Source of the DNA: Cognatishimia sp. WU-CL00825
GTDB lineage: Bacteria; Pseudomonadota; Alphaproteobacteria; Rhodobacterales; Rhodobacteraceae
Direction of reading: 5' to 3'
Assembly (NCBI RefSeq): GCF_040364665.1
Contig: NZ_BAABWX010000002.1
Coordinates: forward strand, 62,001-126,000
Length of the DNA: 64,000 nt
The notes under the pieces were generated by a model, which worked only from the letters and a program-made list of their open reading frames with translations, was not told the DNA's origin and searched no databases. The position numbers and the translations under genes were made by a program. Positions within the stretch are counted from its first letter, which is position 1; each line of letters opens with the position of its first letter. Positions 23,071 to 32,290 of this stretch are shown in pieces.

Positions 23071-24660
23071 GTGCAGCAAATATTTGGCGTTTGGTCTGCT
23101 TTGTCTATGCAGCGGCGAGTCACCGTCGTCATTGCAAGCTTGGCCATGTTTGCGGCGATTTTGGTGATCGCAAGATTAGCAAGCGCACCTAGTATGGCAT
23201 TACTTTACAATGGGTTAGAACCCGGACCCGCTGGTGAAGTGGTGCGCGCGTTGGAGCAACGCAATGTGGCGCATGAGGTGCGCGGCGGGGCAATTTATGT
23301 CGAGAGCCGCACCCGCGATCAGCTGCGTATGACCTTGGCCAGCGAGGGACTGCCCGCAACTGGAACCAAAGGGTATGAGCTGCTGGATGGCTTGTCTGGT
23401 TTTGGCACAACTTCGCAGATGTTTGATGCAGCCTATTGGCGTGCAAAAGAAGGTGAGTTGGCCCGCACCATCATGGGCAGTCGCAGTGTAAGTAGCGCCC
23501 GAGTTCATATTTCGCAGGTCAACAACAGCCCCTTTAAACAGAATGCGCGCGCAGCAGCCTCGGTGACGGTTAATACCACCGGCGGGCCTTTGACGGGCAA
23601 TCAAATACGGGCATTTAAATACTTGATTGCCTCGGCTGTGGCCGGGATCGAGCCTGCGGGTGTTGCAGTGATTGACGGCGCAACCGGCCTTGTGACAGCG
23701 GATGATGGGCCCAATGATACAACGACCGCTACAGACCGCGCCGAGGATTTACGCCAAAAAGTGAGCCGCTTGCTTGAGGCGCGCGTAGGGCCGGGAAATG
23801 CGGTGGTGGAAATCAGCTTGGAAACCGCCACCGAAACGGAATCAATTCGAGAGCGCCGGTTTGACCCCACAAGCCGCGTCGCCATTAGTACCGATTCAGA
23901 ATCAAGCAAAACCAATTCCAAGGACAAGGGCGGCAGCGATGTGACGGTGGCGTCAAACTTGCCCGATGGCGACGGTGCAAATGCCACCGCCTCGAGCAGC
24001 GAAAACACGCAATCGCGCGAGCGCGTCAATTATGAAGTGTCTGAAACCGAACGGCAAATCACCCGTGGACCGGGTGAAATTCGCCGCTTGACGGTGGCCG
24101 TACTGGTCAACCACGTGCAAATCACTGCCGAAGATGGGTCTCAGGTTTTAAGCGAGCGGCCGACTGAAGAATTGGCGATTTTGGAAGCCTTGGTGGCGTC
24201 GGCTGTGGGGTTTGACGCAGAGCGAGGCGATAGAATTACATTAAAAACCTTGCCGTTTGAGCCGGTACTCCTTCAAGGGTCCCAAAGCGGCAGTGTGCTA
24301 TTTCAAATCTCAGACCTTGATTTGATTTCACTGATTCAATTTGCGGTTTTGGCGCTTGTGGCTTTGATTTTGGGGCTGTTTGTGGTGCGCCCAATATTAG
24401 CGGGGCAAAAAACGGACGGGCGTGAAAACCTGCCGATGGCCTTGGCTGACCAAGGTGGCTTGCCAGCTCAAAACTCAGCTCTTTCTACGGCACCAGAGGA
24501 TACAACACTGGTATCGAGCGGGGCGATTGTGCCCACCGTGCCGGAAGCCACACAGATTGCGCCAGTAGATCGCTTGCGAGGTCTGATTGGCGAGCGGCAG
24601 GATGAGACCATCGAGATTTTACAGTCTTGGATGGAAGACGGAGCAGGGAGGCCGCAATGA
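23071..24660 (+). CDS. fliF: Flagellar MS-ring protein FliF
   Basis: 529 aa from the GTG at 23071. This start is preferred over the in-frame ATG at 23047 because AGGAGG stands seven bases before it. FliF forms the MS ring in the inner membrane and is the base for rod and C ring. Two membrane helices flank the periplasmic part (about residues 17-37 and 425-445). Ring-building motifs are visible (LYNGLEPGPAGEVVRALEQR; TSQMFDAAYWRAKEGELART; ARVHISQ). The C-terminal tail ends RLRGLIGERQDETIEILQSW, which fits the FliG-binding segment although fliG is not in this window. The fliH start overlaps its stop. Confidence 0.96.
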   Translation: MQQIFGVWSALSMQRRVTVVIASLAMFAAILVIARLASAPSMALLYNGLEPGPAGEVVRALEQRNVAHEVRGGAIYVESRTRDQLRMTLASEGLPATGTKGYELLDGLSGFGTTSQMFDAAYWRAKEGELARTIMGSRSVSSARVHISQVNNSPFKQNARAAASVTVNTTGGPLTGNQIRAFKYLIASAVAGIEPAGVAVIDGATGLVTADDGPNDTTTATDRAEDLRQKVSRLLEARVGPGNAVVEISLETATETESIRERRFDPTSRVAISTDSESSKTNSKDKGGSDVTVASNLPDGDGANATASSSENTQSRERVNYEVSETERQITRGPGEIRRLTVAVLVNHVQITAEDGSQVLSERPTEELAILEALVASAVGFDAERGDRITLKTLPFEPVLLQGSQSGSVLFQISDLDLISLIQFAVLALVALILGLFVVRPILAGQKTDGRENLPMALADQGGLPAQNSALSTAPEDTTLVSSGAIVPTVPEATQIAPVDRLRGLIGERQDETIEILQSWMEDGAGRPQ

Positions 24661-25235
24661 CCATCGGCCACCTTTTACAGGAATTTCAAGGACCAAGGGC
24701 GCAAGTAAGCGACCTGTCTGGCGCGCCAAATAGCGCGGCATACGAAGACGGGTTTAAAGCGGGGTGGGAGGACGCAATGGCGGCAAATGCGCAGGACAAA
24801 ACCGCATTAAGCGCCACGCTCGCAAGCAATTTACGCGATCTGGCATTCACTTTTTTTGAAGCCCGATCTGCAACTTTGGAAAACTTGGACGAGATGGTTG
24901 ATGTCATGGTGGCCAAAGCCTTGCCTGAAATCGCCCGTGCCACTTTGGGTCTGCGCCTGGCGCAGCTGTTACGAGGCCTTTCACATCAAGGTGAAGATGC
25001 GGAAATTGAGCTGTGTGCGAACGCGGGCGACGTGGCTGCCATCCAGGCGATCATGACCGATGTGCCTGGTGTCGCCTTAGGCGTTGTTGCCGACCCAAAG
25101 CTGCCTGAGGGATGTGTTCAATGGCGCATCCAAGATCAGGAGCACCAGTTGGATATTGAAAGTTTGATCAGTGAAATCAACACCGCCGTGCGTGGTTTTT
25201 TGCACGAGATGAAAAAGGAAAAACGACATGCCTGA
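24657..25235 (+). CDS. fliH: FliH-like export ATPase regulator
   Basis: 192 aa from the ATG at 24657 overlapping the fliF stop (ATGA). FliH is the peripheral stalk partner of FliI. The GxxxG-type stretch YEDGFKAGWEDAMAAN and the helical middle fit the family, and it is in the fliF-fliH-fliN-fliP order. The C-terminal half is divergent and FliH genes of this group are often misannotated. It overlaps fliN by eight bases. Confidence 0.75.
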   Translation: MTIGHLLQEFQGPRAQVSDLSGAPNSAAYEDGFKAGWEDAMAANAQDKTALSATLASNLRDLAFTFFEARSATLENLDEMVDVMVAKALPEIARATLGLRLAQLLRGLSHQGEDAEIELCANAGDVAAIQAIMTDVPGVALGVVADPKLPEGCVQWRIQDQEHQLDIESLISEINTAVRGFLHEMKKEKRHA

Positions 25236-25518
25236 TGCGAGCAATCCCGTGGATGAGGGCCCGGCAAATGTGTTTTCAACGGTGCCCGTAGAAATCACCA
25301 TTTCGGTGGGCAAAACCCGCCCGATGATTAAAGACTTACTAAATATGGGCGAAAATGCTGTTTTGCCGTTGGATCGGCGGGTCGAAGACCCGGTTGAACT
25401 CTATGTTGGGGACCATCTGATCGCCAGAGGCGAGTTGGAAGAACTGGACGGAGAACAGGCAGGGCAATTGGCAGTGCGCCTGACTGAAATTGCGGATCTT
25501 AAAAGCCCGCAGAAATGA
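25228..25518 (+). CDS. fliN: Flagellar motor switch protein FliN
   Basis: 96 aa, the single SpoA/SURF domain of FliN, a C-ring component. Typical signature VPVEITISVGKTRPMIKDLL, the DPVELYVGDHLIARGE region and the end TEIADL. Short and without N-terminal extension. FliG and FliM, its C-ring partners, are not in this window. It overlaps fliP by four bases. Confidence 0.95.
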   Translation: MPDASNPVDEGPANVFSTVPVEITISVGKTRPMIKDLLNMGENAVLPLDRRVEDPVELYVGDHLIARGELEELDGEQAGQLAVRLTEIADLKSPQK

Positions 25519-26252
25519 GATGCGCACCCCTCACAGCGGCTAGCCTGGTTGTGGCTTTGATTTTCTGCCCAACGATGGCTGTGGCCCAGGATCTGGCGAT
25601 CACACTTTCCGAAAACACCTCTGTTACGGCGCGTGGCGTGCAATTGTTTATGTTGGTCACTTTGCTAAGCTTGGCACCCGGCTTGGCAATGATGGTCACT
25701 TGTTTTCCATTCATTGTGACTGTGCTGTCAATTTTGCGGCAGGCGATTGGCTTGCAGCAAGCGCCGCCCAATATGCTGATCATCAGCCTGGCATTGTTTT
25801 TGTCTTACTTCATTATGGCCCCGGTATTTGAGGTGGCCTGGGCAGAGGGCATTTTACCGCTGATGAACAACGACCTGCCGCTGGAACAGGCCATGACGCG
25901 CGCGGCCGAACCATTTCGCGGTTTCATGACGCAGCGTGTGGACCCTGATACTTTGGCTAGGATTGCAGGCTTACGGCCTGTTTTGACGCCCACCGAAACC
26001 TCTGGGGCCATTCCGTTCTCGCAGCTATTACCAAGTTTTCTTTTGTCTGAAATTGCCCGCGCGTTTCAGATCGGTTTTATTATCTATTTGCCGTTTCTAA
26101 TTATTGATCTGGTGGTGGCCACTGTGTTGATGTCGATGGGCATGATGATGGTGCCGCCGGTTGTTGTGTCATTGCCGTTCAAACTGGCGTTTTTTGTGGT
26201 GGCAGATGGCTGGACATTGATTTCAGAAAGCCTAGTGCGCGGTTATCTTTAG
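25515..26252 (+). CDS. fliP: Flagellar export gate membrane protein FliP
   Basis: 245 aa with a cleavable-type signal sequence, then four membrane helices. Family motifs: LSLAPGLAMMVTCFPFIVTV, LRQAIGLQQAPPNMLIISLA, PFRGFMTQRVD, and IIDLVVATVLMSMGMMMVPP. Part of the FliPQR gate. Start overlaps the fliN stop (ATGA). The unit ends here, converging on flgI; no convincing intrinsic terminator is visible in the 89-bp gap. Confidence 0.97.
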   Translation: MRCAPLTAASLVVALIFCPTMAVAQDLAITLSENTSVTARGVQLFMLVTLLSLAPGLAMMVTCFPFIVTVLSILRQAIGLQQAPPNMLIISLALFLSYFIMAPVFEVAWAEGILPLMNNDLPLEQAMTRAAEPFRGFMTQRVDPDTLARIAGLRPVLTPTETSGAIPFSQLLPSFLLSEIARAFQIGFIIYLPFLIIDLVVATVLMSMGMMMVPPVVVSLPFKLAFFVVADGWTLISESLVRGYL

Positions 26253-26341
26253 GCGCTCCTAGACCATCGTAACGACTATGGGTGCTATCATTATGGCTGG
26301 GTCCGCAACCACAGGGTTCTGAACAGTTTTTTGGTATTGGG

Positions 26342-27463
26342 TCAGCGCACCACAAATTCGGCATGCAGCGCGCCCGCCGCCTTGATGCTTTTGAGTATGT
26401 CGATCATGTCACGCGGTGAGACTCCCAAAGCGTTCAAGCCCGCGATAACTTCGCTCAGGGAAGTGCCCGCGGGGACTTCGGCCAGATTGATACCCGGGTC
26501 TTCGTTGATGTCAGCCTGGCTGCGCGGCACCACAACGGTTTGCCCGTCCGCAAATGGATTTGGCTGAACCGCCAGCGGGGCTTCGCGTATTCTTAGTGTC
26601 AAATTGCCCTGAGAAACCGCCACCCGAGAGATGCGCACATCTTCGCCCATCACAATGGTGCCTGATCTTTGATCCACCACCACGCGCGCGCGTCTTTCTG
26701 GTGCCACCGACAGGTTTTCGATACGGCTGACGGTATGGGCCGGCGATGCCATCCGGGCTGCTTTGATGTCAATGCGGACGGTGCCGGCGTCCAGCATGAT
26801 GGCAATGGGTTGGGGAAAGGCCGCATTAATCGCGCGCTCGATCCGGGCCGCCGTGGTGAAATCTGGTTCTCGCAGCGCCAACCGCAGGCTGGTGAGCGTG
26901 GTGAAATCAAAGTCTACCTCGCGTTCCACCCGCGCGCCCGCTGGAATAACCCCAGCCGTTGGCACGCCCTGAACCACAGACTCAGCAGCGCCGTCTGCCG
27001 CAGCCCCACCCGCAATCACCGTGCCCTGGGCCACTGAATATATTTGCCCATCTGCGGCATTCATCGGAGTCATGATAAGTGTGCCACCCAGCAGGCTTTT
27101 GGCGTCGCCAATCGCTGAAACGGTCACGTCAATGCGGCCGCCAGCCCGGGCAAAGGGTGGCAATTCTCCGGTGACCAGCACAGCGGCGACATTTTTTGGG
27201 CGAAACTGCTCGCCAGTCACATTGACGCCAAGACGCTCCAGGATATTGCCCATAATATCTTCGGTAAAGGGGGAGTTGCGCAGCCCATCGCCTGTGCCGC
27301 GCAGCCCCACAACCAGGCCATAGCCCACCAGATCATTGCCGCGCACACCGTCAAATTCGACCAAGTCTTTGATGCGAATTGGGTTTGCAAACCCTTGATA
27401 GGGAATGAAAATATAGGTCACGATAAGCGTGGATGCGAAAAGAAAACGCTGCAAATATTTCAT
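26342..27463 (-). CDS. flgI: Flagellar P-ring protein FlgI
   Basis: 373 aa with a signal peptide (residues 1-26). FlgI forms the P ring in the peptidoglycan layer. Typical text: RIKDLVEFDGVRGNDLVGYG, LVVGLRGTGD, and the end SLSEVIAGLNALGVSPRDMI, LKSIKAAGALHAEFVVR. The start overlaps the flgL stop by four bases. It is the last gene of flgE-flgK-flgL-flgI. Confidence 0.97.
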   Translation of the reverse strand: MKYLQRFLFASTLIVTYIFIPYQGFANPIRIKDLVEFDGVRGNDLVGYGLVVGLRGTGDGLRNSPFTEDIMGNILERLGVNVTGEQFRPKNVAAVLVTGELPPFARAGGRIDVTVSAIGDAKSLLGGTLIMTPMNAADGQIYSVAQGTVIAGGAAADGAAESVVQGVPTAGVIPAGARVEREVDFDFTTLTSLRLALREPDFTTAARIERAINAAFPQPIAIMLDAGTVRIDIKAARMASPAHTVSRIENLSVAPERRARVVVDQRSGTIVMGEDVRISRVAVSQGNLTLRIREAPLAVQPNPFADGQTVVVPRSQADINEDPGINLAEVPAGTSLSEVIAGLNALGVSPRDMIDILKSIKAAGALHAEFVVR

Positions 27464-28470
27464 CGTAGATAAGCCGCCAATGACAGGCGGGACAGGCGGG
27501 CGGTCACCGCATAAAGCGATTCCATTTGAAATTGTACATTTTCAAGCTTTGTGGCGGTTTCAAAAGCATCTACCGCGATCAACGCATTGCGCGACATCAT
27601 TTGTGCGGTTCTTTCTGCGCTGTTTTGCGTCAACACAGCCTCTATGCGGCTTTGGGCAGTGCCCAATTCTGCGCGATAGGCGGTGAGATCCGCCATGCTG
27701 CTGTGCAAGTTGTCGAAGCTTGTTGTGGTGATCGATTGCAACGCGGCAACGGAAAATCCAAGACCAACATCGGTGCTGAGCGCGACCACGGCAAGGTCAC
27801 GCATGATATTGCGCATCGCGGTATCATCGGCACGTTGTGATAGATCGACAGATTTATTTGCCCCGATGACGGTTGGGGCCAGATCGTCTGTGCCACCTTG
27901 GTACCCTGTGGTCTCAAAGCCGCCACCACTGGCAAAAAACCATGTGTCAACGGCGGTTAGAAAGTCGGCAATGGTTGCGCTGCCTGCCGTTGCCAAGCGA
28001 ATATCGGCCAAAATCGTATCTGCTGTGGCCAGGGCCGCCGTATTGACCTCAGTGCCAGAAAACAGCGCCCGCCCGCCTACCGAACTGTTAAGATCTGAGA
28101 TTATGGCGCGCAGATGAGCGGCGGCGTCGCTGGCATTGACCTCAAAAGCGGCGCGTTGATAGGACTGCGCGCTGGGCAACAAAGCACTGGAAAACTGCGC
28201 AGTGATGTCCTGGACATTGCCCAGAATGGTTTGCTTACCATCTGCCAGAGTTTTGGCTTCTTGGCCGGCGCGTTGGTGGCTACTCAGCACTTCGATAGAC
28301 CGCTCTATCGCGGATAGGGGGGCAATATTACCCCGCAGGTGTTGGGTCTTCTGCGCCGCCAAGCCGGTGCCAACTTCTTGAGTGAGCTGCGTGAGTTGGG
28401 TTTTTAAACGCGCACTGTGCAGTCGCGTGACGTAGGTGCGTGATAGATCGCCAATATGGGTCACCGGCAT
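27460..28470 (-). CDS. flgL: Hook-filament junction protein FlgL
   Basis: 336 aa, flagellin-like N- and C-terminal helices (RTYVTRLHSARLKTQLTQLT; ENVQFQMESLYAVTARLSRL) flanking a variable centre with ALFSGTEVNT. FlgL, or hook-associated protein 3, is the second junction layer between hook and filament. AAGGAT precedes the ATG. It starts 2 bases after the flgK stop, so the two junction proteins are made together. Confidence 0.92.
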   Translation of the reverse strand: MPVTHIGDLSRTYVTRLHSARLKTQLTQLTQEVGTGLAAQKTQHLRGNIAPLSAIERSIEVLSSHQRAGQEAKTLADGKQTILGNVQDITAQFSSALLPSAQSYQRAAFEVNASDAAAHLRAIISDLNSSVGGRALFSGTEVNTAALATADTILADIRLATAGSATIADFLTAVDTWFFASGGGFETTGYQGGTDDLAPTVIGANKSVDLSQRADDTAMRNIMRDLAVVALSTDVGLGFSVAALQSITTTSFDNLHSSMADLTAYRAELGTAQSRIEAVLTQNSAERTAQMMSRNALIAVDAFETATKLENVQFQMESLYAVTARLSRLSLAAYLR

Positions 28471-28472
28471 GA

Positions 28473-29927
28473 TTATATCCTTATGAGAGTCTGGATAAGC
28501 CCGTCGATTGTTTCGATCATGCGGGCGTTTGCGGCGTAAGATTGTTCAATCAGCAAAAGCTGTTGCAGCTCCTGGTCGGTATCCACGCCCAAAGCAAATT
28601 CCTTGGTTTCAAGCGCGGAAAGCTGCGCTGCGAAAAACCCCTGCCGGTTGTCTGATGCAAATTGTGCCGCAGAAAAATGCGTTAGTACGCGGCCTGTGAG
28701 GTCGTTTATCGCAAGTGTGGCGCTGCCAAATAGCGAAGATGCCGGGGTTTTGGCTGCCCTCATGGCGGCATGCTTGGCCTGCAAAAGTGAGGCGTTGCCC
28801 GTGGCCCCGGGGGCCCCTGTCTGTAAGCCGTCGCGCAACCGCCACATGGCGTTTGTGCCAGAGGGGGACACAAGGGCGTTCAAACTGACGCGGCCAGACA
28901 GACCGGTTTCGTCGCTGCTGTCAAAGCGCAGCCCAGCATCTGTGAACAACCCCGGGTCTGTGGCCCCTAGGGTACTGTCCAGCGCCGGGTCTTGAAACCG
29001 GTCGACCAACTCGCGCGCCAAACCATCTATTTGAGCCTGAGCGTCAATGGCCAATGCGTCGCGAATGGCGATCTGTGCCGCCAAAGCACCACCGCGTAAG
29101 GGGCCTTGGTTGGGCGTGATGTTCAACGCTTTGCCGTTTAAGGAAATGCCCGACAACAGGCCGTTGGCAAAGGTCATATGCGGTTCAATTGTCGGGGTTG
29201 GTTGAAAACTAAGTTCAGGTGCTGTGCCGTCGATCAAGATGCCGCCACCGGTGGTGTAAAGCGCGACAACGCCATGGTCGCGTGCAATGACCCGCACCGG
29301 AACAAGTTTAGAGATGTCGTCGATGACCTGCTGGCGGGCATCTTGCAAAGCCAAGAGATCTTCGGGAGAGTTGCGGGTTCTGGCAATACGCCCGTTTAGA
29401 TCTGACAGCTGCGACAGGCCGGTGTTCAGCTGATCAACCATTTGGTTGATAGCAGCATCGGCCCGTTCCCGTTGGGTTTGAATGCCGGTTGAAATGGTTT
29501 GAAACTGGTCAGCTAATTGTTGGGCTGTGTTGGCCACCTGGGTCAGCCGCTCAGGCAGATCGGGCCGACTGGCTGCGGTGATTAAGGCGTCTTCGAAGGC
29601 GGTAAAGCGATGATCAAGTGACCCCGCAGCACCCGGTTCACCCAAAAGCCGGGAAAGCGTTTCATAAAACGCGCTTTGGGCACTGGCCCCGGCGAGATCG
29701 GCCGCAGCAATGCGCCGGTCAGCGATTGTGGCTGGGTCAACCAAGCGATTGACGCCAATGACCGAAACGCCGCCCGTTGTCCCATAGCCGCGTGCCGCGA
29801 CTTGCAGCTGGCGACGACCGTATCCAGGGGTGAGCGCGTTGGACAAGTTTGAGGCCCCAACCTGAGCTGCGCGTGCGTTAGCAGTCAGGCCAGACAGGGC
29901 ATTGTTCAAGGCACCTGTGATGCTCAT
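28473..29927 (-). CDS. flgK: Hook-filament junction protein FlgK
   Basis: 484 aa. N-terminal rod/hook motif (LNNALSGLTANARAAQVGAS, NLSNALTPGYGRRQLQ), coiled-coil region around residues 120-190, and a C-terminal end (ELQQLLLIEQSYAANARMIE, TIDGLIQTLI). First junction protein on the hook. AAGGAG lies before the ATG. It follows flgE by 21 bp. Confidence 0.95.
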   Translation of the reverse strand: MSITGALNNALSGLTANARAAQVGASNLSNALTPGYGRRQLQVAARGYGTTGGVSVIGVNRLVDPATIADRRIAAADLAGASAQSAFYETLSRLLGEPGAAGSLDHRFTAFEDALITAASRPDLPERLTQVANTAQQLADQFQTISTGIQTQRERADAAINQMVDQLNTGLSQLSDLNGRIARTRNSPEDLLALQDARQQVIDDISKLVPVRVIARDHGVVALYTTGGGILIDGTAPELSFQPTPTIEPHMTFANGLLSGISLNGKALNITPNQGPLRGGALAAQIAIRDALAIDAQAQIDGLARELVDRFQDPALDSTLGATDPGLFTDAGLRFDSSDETGLSGRVSLNALVSPSGTNAMWRLRDGLQTGAPGATGNASLLQAKHAAMRAAKTPASSLFGSATLAINDLTGRVLTHFSAAQFASDNRQGFFAAQLSALETKEFALGVDTDQELQQLLLIEQSYAANARMIETIDGLIQTLIRI

Positions 29928-29948
29928 GTCAGGGCTCCTTGTAGGGGA

Positions 29949-31250
29949 TTATCGTTTGATATTTGTGGTTTCTTGCAACATCTCATCAACCGTCTGGATG
30001 ACTTTTGCATTAGAGCTATAGGCGCGTTGGGTTTGGATCATGTCGGTCAATTCACCCGCGACATCGGTTGCGGATTCTTCACGCGCATAGGCCACGATGT
30101 CGCCGGTTGGACCATCACCGGCATCCCAAAGAAAGAAAGATCCGCTTTCCGGCGAGGGGATATAGGTTTGCTGATCAAGGGCAACCATACCATTTGGATT
30201 GGGCAGATCGACCAGTGGTACCTGATAGATTGTGCGCGTTATGCCTGTGTCAAAAAACGCATGCACCATGCCATTGGCATCTATTTCCACCGCCGTCATA
30301 TTGCCGACTGGCGAACCATCCTTAGAGATCTGTAACGGCGCAAATGTGTCCGACAGTTGAGTCAAACCATCGCTGGCCCCGATTTCACCGATATTGACCT
30401 CCATCGGGCCGCCAGCCACAGACACAATGAGACTGCCAGTGGCCGCGTCATAGGTGCCACCTGTCACTGTGGTCACCGAGGCAAGCGTGCCACCGGAGGC
30501 GCGCCCGTCGTCAAAGGTTAGGGTGTATTCGCCAATGGTCACACCAGGATCTGCGGAATCTTGAATGACCATGGTCCATTCGTTTGAGGACCCGCTGGCC
30601 GGGATTGTCGGTGTAAACGTTACTTCGAGGTTCTCTGATTTCCCCAGGTTGTCAAAATATTCGATGGTCAGTTCTTGGGCATCGCCCGTACCGGTTGCAA
30701 GTGTTTCAGTGGCGGGCAGGTTCAAACCCAGTGACATAGAGGTTGTGGGTTCGCCGGAAAACTGGTTCACGTTGATCTGAATAGGTTCTAGCCCGGCACT
30801 TGTGTCGCGCGGGTAGGTCGGGATCGAGCCATCTGCATTGGCCGCCCAGCCCATCAGAACCAAGCCAGAGCTTGTGGTTAAATATCCCTGCGCATCGGTG
30901 CGAAACGAACCGGTGGTGGTCAACAGCATTTGATTAGAGCCATTGGCGACCTGCACTTCGCTGGCATTGGCCACCGGCAACATGCCCCGGCCCCGCACTG
31001 CCAGATCGGTGGCGTTTGATGTTGTCACCAGCGAACCGCGTTCATCAATCAGGCGCTGCGACGTCGCCCGCACCCCGCCGGCCGTATAAAGCCCGCCGGA
31101 TTTTGAGATCACCATAGAATGAAAGTCCGCTTCGACCCGTTTGTATCCAAAGGTCGAGGAATTGGCGATATTATCGGAAATTGCCGCCAGGCGACTGGCA
31201 TTTGCCGATAGCCCCGCCACACTGGCATTCAAAGAAGAAGAGATGGTCAT
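29949..31250 (-). CDS. flgE: Flagellar hook protein FlgE
   Basis: 433 aa from the ATG at 31250; the frame is open further upstream but the conserved N-terminus begins here (SSLNASVAGLSANASRLAAI, SDNIANSSTFGYKRVE). Central domains contain LGLNLPATE and VEIDANGMVHAFFDTG; the C-terminus is TDMIQTQRAYSSNAKVIQTV. FlgE builds the hook. First gene of the flgEKLI unit, with a CtrA-like box 56-70 bp upstream. Confidence 0.96.
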   Translation of the reverse strand: MTISSSLNASVAGLSANASRLAAISDNIANSSTFGYKRVEADFHSMVISKSGGLYTAGGVRATSQRLIDERGSLVTTSNATDLAVRGRGMLPVANASEVQVANGSNQMLLTTTGSFRTDAQGYLTTSSGLVLMGWAANADGSIPTYPRDTSAGLEPIQINVNQFSGEPTTSMSLGLNLPATETLATGTGDAQELTIEYFDNLGKSENLEVTFTPTIPASGSSNEWTMVIQDSADPGVTIGEYTLTFDDGRASGGTLASVTTVTGGTYDAATGSLIVSVAGGPMEVNIGEIGASDGLTQLSDTFAPLQISKDGSPVGNMTAVEIDANGMVHAFFDTGITRTIYQVPLVDLPNPNGMVALDQQTYIPSPESGSFFLWDAGDGPTGDIVAYAREESATDVAGELTDMIQTQRAYSSNAKVIQTVDEMLQETTNIKR

Positions 31251-31305
31251 GCCGACGCCTTTCTGCTGCAACACATGTGTTTTGCAACAGATAAGGCATC
31301 GCAAC

Positions 31306-31320
31306 TTAACAGCGGGCTAA
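31306..31320 (-). promoter_or_regulatory. CtrA-like box upstream of flgE
   Basis: Plus strand TTAACAGCGGGCTAA, read on the minus strand as TTAG-N7-TTAA, one mismatch from consensus with exact spacing. It sits 56 bp upstream of the flgE start and 27 bp after the motB stop, so flgE may have its own promoter in addition to read-through from motB. Regulation inferred. Confidence 0.55.
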
Positions 31321-31346
31321 CAGCTAAAATGCAACGTTTTTTACCA

Positions 31347-32195
31347 CTATTGCCGCAGTAATATGATTTCGAGTCGATTGTTGCGCCGCGCAAACGGGTC
31401 TTGGGTGGCCAGTTCGCGATCCGCATGGCCAGTGACCCGCGCCAGCCTGTCTGGTGGCATACCATGGGTTTCGAGCAAACGCCGCATTTGATCGGCCCGC
31501 GTTGCAGAAAGCTGCCAGACCTGGCGATGCGCCAAGGCCAAAGCTTCGGAGGCCACGTGACCTTCGACAGCCACATCGTTGCCCACCAGTTTTGTGACCT
31601 CTGCAATCATGCGCGCCAGATCCTGCAGAATGGGAAAGGGCGCATCTGACTCTGGCGCAAAGAGCGGTCTGTCTGAGGTGTCAAAGATTTCGATGATCAA
31701 GCCTTCGTCGGTTTGTCGCGTGGCAACATGCTTAAAGGCGTTCTCAAGCGCAAAACTTTCGCCACCATTTCCCAACAACAGGTTTTCAAGCTCTTGCAGG
31801 CTTGTCGCCTCCTTGGTGCCATCATCTTTGACAGAGCCGCCCGGCTGGTTATTGGAAAAGGTTTTGGCTGGGTCCTTGGCCCCCATTATTTTCGGGACGC
31901 CGCCCGAGCCGTTGCGCGCCAATATGGTCGAAGAAAACACGGAGTCGCCGCCAAAGGACCCGTCTCCGCCCCCCGAAATACGGTTGATCGGAATGGTCGG
32001 ATTGAAGTAGTCCGCAATCCCTTTACGTTGTTTTTCTGTTGTCGCATTCAGCAGCCACATCAACATAAAAAAAGCCATCATCGCGGTGACAAAGTCGGCA
32101 TAAGCCACTTTCCACGCGCCCCCGTGGTGTCCTTCACCAGCGACAACTTTTTTACGTTTGATGATGACTGGCGCGACATTTGTCTGCGCGGTCAT
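31347..32195 (-). CDS. motB: Flagellar stator protein MotB
   Basis: 282 aa. N-terminal membrane helix with the proton-carrying aspartate (WKVAYADFVTAMMAFFMLMW), a plug/linker region, and a C-terminal OmpA-like peptidoglycan-binding domain (VEGHVASEALALAHRQVWQL; ARVTGHADRELATQDPFARR, NNRLEIILL). It anchors MotA to the cell wall. AGGTGG precedes the ATG. Separated from motA by 10 kb; placed at the edge of the flagellar locus upstream of flgE. Confidence 0.96.
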   Translation of the reverse strand: MTAQTNVAPVIIKRKKVVAGEGHHGGAWKVAYADFVTAMMAFFMLMWLLNATTEKQRKGIADYFNPTIPINRISGGGDGSFGGDSVFSSTILARNGSGGVPKIMGAKDPAKTFSNNQPGGSVKDDGTKEATSLQELENLLLGNGGESFALENAFKHVATRQTDEGLIIEIFDTSDRPLFAPESDAPFPILQDLARMIAEVTKLVGNDVAVEGHVASEALALAHRQVWQLSATRADQMRRLLETHGMPPDRLARVTGHADRELATQDPFARRNNRLEIILLRQ

Positions 32196-32290
32196 TTCAC
32201 CACCTCTTATTACTCACCCAGAAGCAGGGATAGGCCACAGACCTTTCGGCTGACTTAACAGATCAAATTTTGCGCAAACTTAGCAGCCTG

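Noticed and set aside
26253..26341. Terminator between fliP and flgI
   Set aside because: A weak imperfect stem around CCATCGTAACGACTATGG was seen, but there is no T-run next to it.
32196..32290. CtrA box upstream of motB
   Set aside because: A TTAAC half-site occurs, but the second half at seven-base spacing reads AATT.
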